Position numbers and translations under genes: made by a program. The notes beneath the pieces are model-generated. The model saw nothing but the letters and a program-made list of their open reading frames with translations, did not search any database and was not told the DNA's origin. Positions 7,639-15,827 of a stretch of DNA of 64,000 bases are shown here, in pieces. This stretch comes from Erwinia aphidicola (GTDB lineage Bacteria > Pseudomonadota > Gammaproteobacteria > Enterobacterales > Enterobacteriaceae). The stretch is taken from NCBI RefSeq assembly GCF_024169515.1, contig NZ_JAMKCQ010000001.1:2356001-2420000 (forward strand), in the 5' to 3' direction. Every line of letters starts with the position of its first letter. Within the stretch, counting starts at the first letter, position 1.

Positions 7639-8808
7639 ATGGCTAATTATCACCACGGCGTACGCGTCGTTGAAATCAATGACGGAACCCGCAGTATTTC
7701 CACGGTATCCACCTCTATTGTCGGCATGGTCTGCACTGCAGCGGATGCTGATGCCACCGTATTCCCGCTCAACACGCCGGTGCTGATTACCGACGTGCAG
7801 GCGGCGGTGGGGAAAGCCGGTGTCAGCGGCACGCTGGCGAAAGCGCTGCAGGCGATTGCCGACCAGAGCAAGCCGGTAACGGTAGTGGTGCGCGTTGAGG
7901 AGGGTGAAGACGAAGCGGCAACCACCAGCAATATCATCGGCGGCAGCGATGCTAACGGCCGCTACACCGGGATGAAAGCGCTGCTCGCGGCGCAGACCGA
8001 CCTTGGCGTTAAGCCGCGTATTCTCGGCGTGCCGGGGCTGGATTCGCTGGAAGTGGCCACCGCGCTGGCGGCAATCTGCCAGCAGCTGCGCGCCTTCGGC
8101 TATATCTCGGCTTACGGCTGTAAAACGGTAAGCGATGCGCTCAAGTATCGCGAAAACTTCAGCCAGCGCGAGCTGATGGTGATCTGGCCCGACTTTGTCG
8201 CCTGGAACACCGTGACCAGCGCGGCGGAAACTGCCTATGCCACCGCCCGCGCCCTCGGCCTGCGCGCCAAAATCGATAACGACAGCGGCTGGCATAAAAC
8301 CCTGTCGAACGTCGGCGTCAACGGCGTGACCGGCGTTTCCGCCTCGGTATTCTGGGACCTGCAGCAGGTGGGGACCGATGCCGATCTACTGAATGAGGCC
8401 AGCGTCACCACGCTGATCCGCAAAGACGGTTTCCGCTTCTGGGGCAACCGCACCTGTAGCGATGACCCGCTGTTCGCCTTTGAAAACTACACCCGCTCGG
8501 CGCAGGTGATCGCCGACACCATGGCCGATGCGCATATGTGGGCCAACGACAAGCCGCTGACGCCGACGCTGGTGCGCGACATTATCGCCGGGATCAACGC
8601 CAAGTTCCGTGAGCTGATCAACGCCGGTTATCTGCTGGGCGCCAACTGCTGGTACGACGAAAGCGCCAACAGCCAGGAGAGCCTGAAAGCCGGCAAGCTG
8701 TATATCGACTACGACTACACCCCGGTGCCACCGCTGGAAGATCTGACCCTGCGTCAGCGCATTACCGACAGCTACCTGGCGAACTTCGCCGCTTCTGTGA
8801 ACAGCTAA
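7639..8808 (+). CDS. FI: Tail sheath protein FI
   Basis: 389 residues, P2 contractile sheath family ([34 protein letters not shown] near the C-terminus). Sheath contraction drives the tube through the target envelope. Same length as, and very similar to, the prophage copy at 59733-60902. AGTGTAATAAAG precedes the ATG. First gene of the FI-D operon. Confidence 0.95.
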   Translation: MANYHHGVRVVEINDGTRSISTVSTSIVGMVCTAADADATVFPLNTPVLITDVQAAVGKAGVSGTLAKALQAIADQSKPVTVVVRVEEGEDEAATTSNIIGGSDANGRYTGMKALLAAQTDLGVKPRILGVPGLDSLEVATALAAICQQLRAFGYISAYGCKTVSDALKYRENFSQRELMVIWPDFVAWNTVTSAAETAYATARALGLRAKIDNDSGWHKTLSNVGVNGVTGVSASVFWDLQQVGTDADLLNEASVTTLIRKDGFRFWGNRTCSDDPLFAFENYTRSAQVIADTMADAHMWANDKPLTPTLVRDIIAGINAKFRELINAGYLLGANCWYDESANSQESLKAGKLYIDYDYTPVPPLEDLTLRQRITDSYLANFAASVNS

Positions 8809-8820
8809 GGAGAAACCCTC

Positions 8821-9330
8821 ATGGCACTGCCTAAGAAACTGAAATACCTGAATTTGTTTAACGATGCCAACAGCTATCAGGGTGTGGTGACCTCACTGAC
8901 GCTGCCGAAGCTGGCGCGCAAGCTCGACCCTTACCGCGGCGGCGGCATGAACGGCGTGGCGCATATCGATAATGGCCTGGAAGATGATGCGCTGGATCTG
9001 GAGTGGACCATCTCCGGCCTCGACGACCGCGTGCTGAGCCAGTGGGGTGGCGCCACGGTGCCGCTGCGCTTTATGGGTTCCTACCAGCGTGACGACACCG
9101 ACGAGACCATCGCGGTGGAGGTGGAGCTGCGCGGCAAGCATCAGCAGTTCGACTTCGGCGAGAGCAAGCAGGGTGAGGAGAACGAAACCAAAATCACCAC
9201 CAAATGCACCTACTACAAGCTGAGCTGGAACGGCAAAGCGCTGATTGAGATCGACACCGTCAACATGGTCGAGATTGTGAACGGCATCGACCGCCTGGCC
9301 GAGCACCGTAAGAACATCGGCCTGGTTTAA
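8821..9330 (+). CDS. FII: Tail tube protein FII
   Basis: 169 residues, P2 tube family (LPKKLKYLNLFNDANSYQGV; GGGMNG). It polymerises into the inner tube. Same length as the prophage copy at 60915-61424. GGAGAAACCCTC precedes the ATG. The gap to E is filled by host-type repeats. Confidence 0.95.
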   Translation: MALPKKLKYLNLFNDANSYQGVVTSLTLPKLARKLDPYRGGGMNGVAHIDNGLEDDALDLEWTISGLDDRVLSQWGGATVPLRFMGSYQRDDTDETIAVEVELRGKHQQFDFGESKQGEENETKITTKCTYYKLSWNGKALIEIDTVNMVEIVNGIDRLAEHRKNIGLV

Positions 9331-9332
9331 TC

Positions 9333-9435
9333 CGTAGGGGTCGGGCATGCCCGACCCGCATCGTGCACCCCGCCGGGGCCGGGCTTACCTGTCCTGCATT
9401 GTGCACCCCGTAGGGGTCGGGCATGCCCGACCCGC
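9333..9435. repeat. Three tandem 38-base REP-like units
   Basis: Units begin at 9333, 9371 and 9409, an exact 38-base period. The outer two carry the palindrome GTCGGGCATGCCCGAC; the middle one is degenerate. The prophage has 56 bases of unrelated sequence at this position (61425-61480). The insertion suggests long residence in the host; the hairpins could also dampen or stabilise the mRNA between tube and E genes. Confidence 0.8.
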
Positions 9436-9459
9436 TTTCCAATGAAATAAGGAATTCTC

Positions 9460-9756
9460 ATGCAACAGTCAGAAAATACCGTTCAGCTGGTCACGCCAAT
9501 CGTGCGTGGCGAAACGACCATCGCCAGCGTCGAGCTGATCAAACCGAACGCGGGCGCATTGCGCGGCACGCGGCTGGTGGATCTTGCCGGATCGGACGTC
9601 GACGCGCTGATCGTGGTACTGCCGCGCATCACGCTGCCGAACCTGACCAAATCAGAGTGCCTGAACCTTGACCCGATCGATCTGATTGAGCTGGGCGGGC
9701 GGGTGATCGCTTTTTTGTCAGCGAAACCGGACACCTCCGCTGGCCCGACGGGCTGA
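9460..9756 (+). CDS. E: Tail protein E
   Basis: 98 residues, P2 gpE family (GETTIASVELIKPNAGALRG; LPRITLPNLTKSECLNL). It acts with the frameshift product E' as tape-measure chaperone, like lambda G/GT. A slippery T-TTT-TTG sits at 9711-9717 in frame. AAGGAATTCTC precedes the ATG. Confidence 0.9.
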   Translation: MQQSENTVQLVTPIVRGETTIASVELIKPNAGALRGTRLVDLAGSDVDALIVVLPRITLPNLTKSECLNLDPIDLIELGGRVIAFLSAKPDTSAGPTG

Positions 9757-9896
9757 CGGTAGATGACCTGATGGCGGATATCGCCGCCATCTTTCACTGG
9801 CCGCCGTCGGAAATGAACGCCATGCCGCTGGCAGAACTGCTCGCCTGGCGGCACAAGGCCATCGTGCGCAGCGGGACACAGAGTGGAGAGTCATGA
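9460..9896 (+). CDS. E': E-E' fusion by programmed -1 frameshift
   Basis: A -1 slip on T-TTT-TTG (9711-9717) would join E to a second frame ending at 9896 and give about 145 residues. The E' part (ADIAAIFHWPPSEMNAMPL) has no start of its own and matches the prophage E' (ADIATIFHWPPSEMYVMPL). The heptamer is the one known in P2. Conservation of the downstream frame indicates selection for the frameshift. Confidence 0.85.
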
Positions 9897-11419
9897 TGAG
9901 TATTAACCTCGGTCTGGATGGACTGCGCAAAGCGGTGATCCGGGCAAGCCTGTTCTTAAACGATCTGCCCGGGGAGACCCACTCCCTTGGCAATGCCATG
10001 TTTCAGCAGCGCGTGGCGCTAACGGCCAGCGCGACGCGCACCCGAAACGCCACGCGCAACAGTAAATCAGCACTCAAAGCCAGCAAGGAGCGCCTGCAGG
10101 AGATCCGCATTACCGAGGCGCTTGAGCGCCCGCAGCGGGCCCGCGACAACCTTAATAAGGCACAGCAGCGCTTTACGCTCGGTCAGAGCAAGGTTCAGCA
10201 GCGCTATCAGGCCGTGCAGGGTGTGGTAGATAAGATCGGAGCGGTCAGCGGTCAGGCAATGAGCGTGGCCCGTCAAGGGGCGAAGCTGCTGCAGCCGGGC
10301 TATCAGGCGCTGACGGTGCAGCCCGCTGCAGCAACGCCGGGGGCGGAACCATCGCCTGCCGCCGGGTTGCCGCCCACGCGCGCAGCGGCAAGCGCCGATA
10401 ACCTTGCGGGGGATATCGCCCGGCTGAACGGCGCGATAGAGGCCATCAGCATCGCTATCTTCCAGCAGCTCGACGGCACCCTGCGCAGCCTGACGCAGAC
10501 CGCCACCGGGCTACTGGGTAGTGTGGATCGCTGGATCCAGGCTAACCCGGCGCTGGCGGGCGGGATGGCCCAGCTGGTGGCCGGCGGCGTGATACTGGTC
10601 GGGGCGCTGGGGGCGATCGGCTCAGTGGTGGCACCGGTGCTGAGCGGGCTGAATCTGCTGATCGCCGGCGCCGGGATGCTGAGCAGCGTCTTTACTTTTG
10701 CCGGAGGGGCGATGACGGCCGCGCTGGGGGCAATAACGCTGCCGATAGCGGGCATCGCGCTGGCTGTCGCGGCGGGTGTGGCGCTCATTTACCAATACTG
10801 GGAGCCAATTAGCGCGTTCTTCGCCGGAGTGATGAGGGGGATTGGTTCCGCACTGGCTCCTGCGGCGCAATTTTTCGCGCCTTTTAAACCCGTATTTGAC
10901 AGGGTGGGCGCGGGGATCGCCTGGCTGTATGACGCTTTTAAACAGCTGATGCAACCGATCGCGCTGACAGGAGAAGCGCTGAATAAAATTGGCGGTGCCG
11001 GGGAGTGGATAGGCAAAGCGCTGGGCGATGCCTTTATGCTGCCGCTGAAGATATTCAATGACCTGAGCAGTGGCATTATCGGCCTGATGGAAAAGCTCGG
11101 GCTTATTGATAAAAAATCGGCGGATGCGCAGGCATCACTGCGCGACCAGCCGCCAGAACAGCCGCCTTTATCTGCCCTCGGCGGTGCAGGAGAAAGCTTC
11201 CCGCAGAGTGAATTTCCTGTCGCGCTGGGCGGTGCCCGTTACAAACCGGTGACCGCCACCACCAGCAGCAGCAGCCAGCAGAACACCTTTAACAGCAGCT
11301 ACGTGATTAATGTTCCTGCAGGCATGGGGGAGGCAGACGTACGCACCCTGATCGAGAATCACGAGCAGCAAACGCGTGCGCGGGCCGCTATCAGCCAGCG
11401 CAGCAGTTACCTGGGGTAA
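9893..11419 (+). CDS. T: Shortened tail tape measure protein T
   Basis: 508 residues against about 815 in P2. The C-terminal 315 residues align with the prophage T from the motif RSLTQ.A....VD.WI..NP.LAGG, which stands at residue about 200 here but about 510 in the prophage. Some 310 residues of the N-terminal half (phage TP901-type core) are missing and are replaced by a helical, Gln/Arg-rich segment of about 130 residues. Hydrophobic helices follow (about 215-300). The frame is intact and overlaps E' by four bases. Tape length sets tail length, so a shorter tail is predicted. Confidence 0.88.
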   Translation: MMSINLGLDGLRKAVIRASLFLNDLPGETHSLGNAMFQQRVALTASATRTRNATRNSKSALKASKERLQEIRITEALERPQRARDNLNKAQQRFTLGQSKVQQRYQAVQGVVDKIGAVSGQAMSVARQGAKLLQPGYQALTVQPAAATPGAEPSPAAGLPPTRAAASADNLAGDIARLNGAIEAISIAIFQQLDGTLRSLTQTATGLLGSVDRWIQANPALAGGMAQLVAGGVILVGALGAIGSVVAPVLSGLNLLIAGAGMLSSVFTFAGGAMTAALGAITLPIAGIALAVAAGVALIYQYWEPISAFFAGVMRGIGSALAPAAQFFAPFKPVFDRVGAGIAWLYDAFKQLMQPIALTGEALNKIGGAGEWIGKALGDAFMLPLKIFNDLSSGIIGLMEKLGLIDKKSADAQASLRDQPPEQPPLSALGGAGESFPQSEFPVALGGARYKPVTATTSSSSQQNTFNSSYVINVPAGMGEADVRTLIENHEQQTRARAAISQRSSYLG

Positions 11420-11425
11420 TAAAGC

Positions 11426-11899
11426 ATGATGATGATTTTAGGTATGTTCGTATTCCAGCGCCGCACCCTGCCTTTCCAGACCATGACGCATCAGAGCGCT
11501 TACCGTTGGGCGGCGGGCAGCCGTATCGGCTCGCGCCCGGCTCAGCAGTTTCTTGGCGTTGGGGATGAAAGCATCACCCTGGCAGGGGAACTGCGCCCGG
11601 AAATCACCGGGGGAGTGCCGTCACTGGCGATTTTGAAAGGCATGGCTGAGAGCGGGCGCGTCTGGCCGCTGCTCAGTGGTGAAGGGATACCTTACGGGAT
11701 TTTTGTTATTGAAGCGGTGAATGGTGTCCATACCGATCTGCTGGCGAACGGAGCGGCGCAAAAAATTAGCTTTACCCTACAGCTTAAGCGCGTCGACGGT
11801 TCGCTGGATGGGCTGTATGGCGACCTGAAACAGCAGCTGGAGCAGATTTACGGCGAGGTGAGCGCTAAGGCACGCGAGCTGGCAGGGAGCCTGTTATGA
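11426..11899 (+). CDS. U: Tail protein U
   Basis: 157 residues, P2 gpU family. The start has several consecutive ATG codons (11426-11434), as in P2 (MMM...); the first is used here. With D it belongs to the baseplate hub. It overlaps D by four bases (ATGA). Confidence 0.9.
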   Translation: MMMILGMFVFQRRTLPFQTMTHQSAYRWAAGSRIGSRPAQQFLGVGDESITLAGELRPEITGGVPSLAILKGMAESGRVWPLLSGEGIPYGIFVIEAVNGVHTDLLANGAAQKISFTLQLKRVDGSLDGLYGDLKQQLEQIYGEVSAKARELAGSLL

Positions 11900-13008
11900 A
11901 TAACTCGATTCCGGTCGATATCGGCGCGCCGCTGGCGCCCGATTACCTTATTCGGCTCAATAACCGCGATATCACCGACAATCTGCGCAAGCGTCTGCTG
12001 AGTATGACGATTGATGATGCACGGGGTCTGGAAGCCGACACGCTGACGCTGTTACTGGATGACAGTGACGGCTGGCTGATGATGCCGCAGCGCGGCGCTA
12101 TCCTGCGCGTGTATATCGGCTGGCAGGGAAGGCCGCTCTTCTGCAAAGGGGATTTTATCATTGATGAACTGCATCACACCGGGGCGCCCGACCGATTAAC
12201 CCTGGTCGGTCGCAGCGCCAACCTGAGCGAATCACTGACGCAGAAGGCGCAGCACTCCTGGGATAAAACCACGCTGGGGCAGGTCGTCTCTGAGATAGCT
12301 GAGCGCAACAGTCTGCAGGCTAAAGTCAGCGATGGGCTGGCATCTATCAGCATTGCCCATCTCGACCAGACGGATGAGAGCGATGCCCAGTTCCTGACGA
12401 AGCTGGCGATAAACCATGGTGCTACCGTCACCGTTAAGGAGAACACCGTTCTGATGCTGCCCCGTGGCGGCAATAGAACCGCTCAGGGAACCGAGATACC
12501 ACCCATCGTGTTAACGCGCAAAGAGGGCGACCAGCATGCCTGGCAGGTGGTGTCAAAGCTGCAATACAGCGGCGTCCAGACCCGCTGGCTGCAGCTTGAT
12601 AAAGCCAGCAGCGGTAAGGTCAGAGTGTTTCGCGCCATCACGGATAACCAGCCGGAGCTGTTTGGCGACGGCGCTGAGCAGGACAGCCCGCTGCCGCTTT
12701 ATCAGCGGGACGTTATCATCAGTGAAGTGTTCAGCACGCAGGATGAAGCAGTCAGAAAAGCAGAGGCAGAGTGGAAGGCGCGCCAGACCTTGACGGCCAG
12801 CATGAGCTTCGTCCTGGCGATGGGGATGCCTGCCCTGTTCCCGGAAACCCCGGTGCGGCTGCGGGGATTTAAAACGGTGATTGATGCGCAGCAGTGGACC
12901 GTGGTCAAAGTGGGGCATGTGATTGATAGCACAGGGTTTCGCACGACGGTAAATCTGGAAAGCTCGTGGAAAGGTGAAACCTACCAGCTCCTTATTGAAG
13001 CTGACTAG
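11896..13008 (+). CDS. D: Baseplate hub protein D
   Basis: 370 residues, P2 gpD family (T4 gp27-like hub; PDYLIRLNNRDITDN; LTLVGRSANLSESL). It joins the spike V to the tube and ends the late operon. Intact. Its stop is followed at once by the CI-like palindromes of the ogr promoter. Confidence 0.93.
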   Translation: MNNSIPVDIGAPLAPDYLIRLNNRDITDNLRKRLLSMTIDDARGLEADTLTLLLDDSDGWLMMPQRGAILRVYIGWQGRPLFCKGDFIIDELHHTGAPDRLTLVGRSANLSESLTQKAQHSWDKTTLGQVVSEIAERNSLQAKVSDGLASISIAHLDQTDESDAQFLTKLAINHGATVTVKENTVLMLPRGGNRTAQGTEIPPIVLTRKEGDQHAWQVVSKLQYSGVQTRWLQLDKASSGKVRVFRAITDNQPELFGDGAEQDSPLPLYQRDVIISEVFSTQDEAVRKAEAEWKARQTLTASMSFVLAMGMPALFPETPVRLRGFKTVIDAQQWTVVKVGHVIDSTGFRTTVNLESSWKGETYQLLIEAD

Positions 13009-13014
13009 CCCACG

Positions 13015-13080
13015 AAGTGAAAAATTCACTTGATGATTCACTTAAAGTGAATATAATTAGTTTTATTCACACAGTGTGAG
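13015..13080. promoter_or_regulatory. Cluster of palindromes controlling ogr
   Basis: Three palindromes stand in front of ogr. AAGTGAA-AAA-TTCACTT is at 13015-13031. TTCACTTAAAGTGAA at 13037-13051 matches 13 of 15 bases of the cI-leader site 677-691. TCACACAGTGTGA is at 13067-13079. I read the middle one, and perhaps the others, as CI operators, so that CI directly represses the late activator. In phage 186 CI likewise represses the promoter of the activator gene B. The first palindrome could instead be a weak terminator for D. Confidence 0.6.
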
Positions 13081-13106
13081 TTTAACTGACCCCACGGAGT
13101 TCACTT

Positions 13107-13331
13107 ATGATGCCTTGCCCGATTTGCCAGCATAACAGCCACGCCCGCTCCAGCCGTATCATCAGCAGTGAGACCAAGGAGCGTTATCACCAGTGCCAGA
13201 ACCTGAACTGCAGCTGCACGTTCAAGTCGATGGAGACGATCACCAGCATTGTTGCCCGCCCGCTGGACGCCAATACGCCGCCCCCGCCCGCAGCGGCGAC
13301 GAAGGCGCCGACCAGCCGTCTCGGCAGTTAG
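13107..13331 (+). CDS. ogr: Ogr/Delta-type late transcription activator
   Basis: 74 residues with the zinc-binding pattern CPICQH...C.N.NCSC (four Cys) and the family core SSETKERYHQCQN. Ogr proteins contact the RNA polymerase alpha subunit at TGT-N12-ACA sites; such sites stand before X and FI here. The C-terminal Pro/Ala tail is variable. It is the last gene of the cluster; host genes start 112 bases later. Confidence 0.93.
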   Translation: MMPCPICQHNSHARSSRIISSETKERYHQCQNLNCSCTFKSMETITSIVARPLDANTPPPPAAATKAPTSRLGS

Positions 13332-13443
13332 ATCTTGTGCTTCCCCCCAGCGGCGGGGTCACTCCCGCCCTGGCTTTTGCTGCCCCCTTTCCCGGTTTTC
13401 TGCGCTATGATGGTCCGCTTCCCCCGAGACTGCTGGCGCCCCT

Positions 13444-14481
13444 ATGACCGATATTTCTCCGCACACTCCGATCTTCGACGGCCATAACGATCTGCTGCTG
13501 CATCTGTGGCTGCATCATCCCGATAACCCGGCTGAAGCCTTTATGCAGCAGCGCCTGAGCGGCCATCTGGATTTTGCCCGCATGCAGGCTGGCGGCTTTG
13601 CCGGGGGGCTGTTCGCCATCTTTGTACCGCCAGCCGACTACGTGGCGAAATTCCCCGCGCGCCAGGCGCAAGTTTTCGACCCGCTGGCGATTGTCGAGCA
13701 GCAGCTGCACATCCTGCAGCAGCTGGCGGCGGGATCGGCGGGGCGCGCTAAGATCTGCCGCAGCGTGGCCGAGATCGAGCGGTGCCTGGCCGACGGCGTG
13801 CTGGCGATGGTGATGCATATAGAAGGGGCGGAGGCGCTGGATGACGACTTTAGCCAGCTGGCGCGCTGGGTTGACGCCGGGCTGCGCAGCATCGGGCCAT
13901 TCTGGAATACCCCCAACCGCTTTGGTTTTGGCGTCAGCGGCAGCTTTCCCGGCTCGCCGGATACCGGCGACGGGCTGACGGACGCGGGTAAGCGGCTGAT
14001 CCGCGCCTGCAACCAGCAGCGGCTGATGATCGACCTGTCGCACATGAATGAAAAAGCCTTCTGGGACACGGCGCGCCTGAGCGATGCGCCGCTGGTCGCC
14101 AGCCACTCTAACGTCCACGCCCTGTGCCCGCAGCCGCGCAACCTGACCGACAGCCAGCTGGCCGCAATCGCCGACAGCGACGGGCTGGTGGGGCTGAACT
14201 TCGGCACGGCGTTTCTGCGCGCCGACGGCAAGCGCGATGGCGATATGCCGCTCAGCGTGATGGTGCAGCACCTCGACTATCTGCTGGAGAAGCTGGGGGA
14301 GGATCGCGTGGCTTTCGGTTCCGATTTTGACGGTATCAATCTGCCGGACGAGATCGGCGACGTCAGCGGCCTGCCGCGGCTGCTGGCCGCGCTGCGTGCG
14401 GCGGGTTACAGCGAAGCGCTAATCTACAAGCTGTGCCGCGCCAACTGGCTGCGCGTGCTGAGAAAAACCTGGGGCAAATAA
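13444..14481 (+). CDS. M19 family membrane-type dipeptidase
   Basis: 345-residue zinc dipeptidase of the renal dipeptidase family: FDGHNDLL (HxD metal ligands), MHIEGAEAL (bridging Glu), SHSNVHALC (His) and GSDFDGI near the C-terminus. It cleaves dipeptides. It stands 182 bases upstream of pqqA on the same strand, so a role in trimming the Glu-Tyr dipeptide cut from PqqA is conceivable, but only by position. No signal peptide is evident, so it is probably cytoplasmic. Confidence 0.85.
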   Translation: MTDISPHTPIFDGHNDLLLHLWLHHPDNPAEAFMQQRLSGHLDFARMQAGGFAGGLFAIFVPPADYVAKFPARQAQVFDPLAIVEQQLHILQQLAAGSAGRAKICRSVAEIERCLADGVLAMVMHIEGAEALDDDFSQLARWVDAGLRSIGPFWNTPNRFGFGVSGSFPGSPDTGDGLTDAGKRLIRACNQQRLMIDLSHMNEKAFWDTARLSDAPLVASHSNVHALCPQPRNLTDSQLAAIADSDGLVGLNFGTAFLRADGKRDGDMPLSVMVQHLDYLLEKLGEDRVAFGSDFDGINLPDEIGDVSGLPRLLAALRAAGYSEALIYKLCRANWLRVLRKTWGK

Positions 14482-14489
14482 TGCCCGGA

Positions 14490-14511
14490 TTTTGAACCAA
14501 ATAGTTCAAAA
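14490..14511. promoter_or_regulatory. Inverted repeat upstream of pqqA
   Basis: TTTTGAAC-N6-GTTCAAAA, eight-base perfect arms, nine bases after the dipeptidase stop. No T-run follows, so an operator for an unknown regulator is likelier than a terminator. Confidence 0.45.
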
Positions 14512-14560
14512 TAGCATAAACCGTGCAGATTTTAGGGTTGATATCGATTTATCATAGGCG

Positions 14561-14596
14561 CAACATCTGTGCCGCCAAATTCTTATAATTTGACAA
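14561..14596 (+). promoter_or_regulatory. pqqA: Possible pqqA promoter
   Basis: A consensus -10 TATAAT stands at 14584-14589, but the -35 region (CAACAT) is poor, which suggests an activator-dependent promoter. A start near 14596 would give a leader of about 68 bases. TTGACA at 14590 has no good -10 partner. Confidence 0.35.
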
Positions 14597-14663
14597 CATG
14601 CCGATCCCTTGTCGACACTGACAGGTGTGACGTCTGTTTTTTGAACACCAAGAGGATATGATT

Positions 14664-14735
14664 ATGTGGACTAAACCAACTTTCATCGATATGCGTCTGG
14701 GCCTGGAAGTGACCTTATATATCTCCAACCGTTAA
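14664..14735 (+). CDS. pqqA: PQQ precursor peptide PqqA
   Basis: 23-residue peptide ending EVTLYISNR, nearly identical to known PqqA. Glu15 and Tyr19 are the residues that PqqE joins by a carbon-carbon bond and that become the PQQ skeleton. AGAGGA lies eight bases before the ATG. Too short for normal gene finding but certain by sequence and context. It is separated from pqqB by a large hairpin repeat, as expected for a gene needing higher expression than its enzymes. Confidence 0.98.
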   Translation: MWTKPTFIDMRLGLEVTLYISNR

Positions 14736-14862
14736 ATTGCCGTCATACTTCGCACTGTAACTGCGTTAGCTTTCCTCGCCCACCCCGGTCACTTACTGAT
14801 GTAAGCTCCCGGGGATGTGCTGCGTTGCTGCCTTGTTACAGCACGAATTATTTAGGCAATTG
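14736..14862. repeat. Long imperfect palindrome between pqqA and pqqB
   Basis: The ends pair (aattgcc near 14735, ggcaatt near 14855), then CTTCG/CGAA, ACTGTAAC/GTTACAG and CCCCGG/CCGGGG, closing near ACTGATG. The sequence (CGTCATACTTCG ... CGAATTATTTAGG) belongs to a dispersed intergenic repeat of Yersinia/Serratia/Erwinia-type genomes (family name uncertain). In the pqq mRNA it would fold into a large stem, able to protect the pqqA message or to limit read-through to pqqB. Confidence 0.75.
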
Positions 14863-14915
14863 CATTGATGCCTGCGTTATTGCGGGCATTTTTAATTCCT
14901 ACTCCCGGTTTCCCC

Positions 14916-15827
14916 ATGAAAATCAAAGTTCTCGGCTCTGCGGCCGGTGGCGGCTTCCCGCAGTGGAACTGTAACTGCCGCAACTGCCAGGGCGTGCGCG
15001 ATGGCAGCATCCCGGCTACGGCACGTACCCAGTCCTCGATAGCCGTCAGTGATAACGGCAGCGACTGGGTGCTGTGTAATGCGTCGCCCGATATCTGCCA
15101 CCAGATCGCCGCCAATCCCGAACTCAATAAGCACGGCGCGCTGCGCGGCACGGCGATCGGCTCGATCATCCTTACCGACAGCCAGATCGACCACTGCACC
15201 GGGCTGCTTAACCTGCGCGAAGGCTGCCCGCACCAGGTGTGGTGTACGCCAGAAGTGCACGCGGACCTGACCAGCGGCTTCCCGATCTTCACCATGCTGA
15301 AGCACTGGAACGGCGGGCTGCAGCATCACGCTATTCAGCCCGGCGAGCCGTTCTCCGTGGCGGTCTGCCCGGCGCTGACCTTTACCCCGATTGCCATCCT
15401 CAGCAACGCGCCGCCCTATTCGCCGTATCGCGGGCGCCCGCTGCCTGGCCATAACATCGCGCTGATGATCGAAAACCGCGAAACCGGCAGCAAGCTGCTG
15501 TACGCACCGGGCCTCGGCGAGCCGGATGCTGCGCTGCTGGCGCTGATGGCGCAGGCCGACTGCCTGCTGATTGACGGCACGCTGTGGCAGGATAACGAGC
15601 TGGCATACACCGGCGTCGGGCGCAATACCGGGCGCGATATGGGCCACCTGGCGCTGGGCGAAGAGCAGGGGTTGATGGCGCTGCTCGCCGATCTGCCCGC
15701 CAGGCGTAAGATCCTGATCCACATTAACAACACCAATCCGATCCTTGATGAATCCTCCGCCGAGCGTGCCGCGCTAACCCGGCAGGGCATTGAGGTCAGT
15801 TTTGACGGCATGAGTATCGAACTATGA
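14916..15827 (+). CDS. pqqB: PqqB, metallo-beta-lactamase-fold oxidase of PQQ synthesis
   Basis: 303 residues. The start [19 protein letters not shown] is conserved in PqqB; the Cys-rich NCNCRNC that follows is a structural zinc site. The metal motif is degenerate ([10 protein letters not shown]) compared with true hydrolases, as is known for PqqB, which hydroxylates the cross-linked Glu-Tyr intermediate. ATG 14916 fits the family start; an upstream in-frame ATG lies in the repeat. Overlaps pqqC by four bases. Confidence 0.97.
   Translation: MKIKVLGSAAGGGFPQWNCNCRNCQGVRDGSIPATARTQSSIAVSDNGSDWVLCNASPDICHQIAANPELNKHGALRGTAIGSIILTDSQIDHCTGLLNLREGCPHQVWCTPEVHADLTSGFPIFTMLKHWNGGLQHHAIQPGEPFSVAVCPALTFTPIAILSNAPPYSPYRGRPLPGHNIALMIENRETGSKLLYAPGLGEPDAALLALMAQADCLLIDGTLWQDNELAYTGVGRNTGRDMGHLALGEEQGLMALLADLPARRKILIHINNTNPILDESSAERAALTRQGIEVSFDGMSIEL

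Noticed and set aside
9333..9435. Small CRISPR array
   Set aside because: The units are palindromic and contiguous with a degenerate middle copy, without unique spacers or cas genes.
56..13331. Decaying remnant prophage
   Set aside because: No stop or frameshift in any tail, lysis or control gene, and the regulatory sites are consistent; loss is confined to head, packaging, replication and integration functions.
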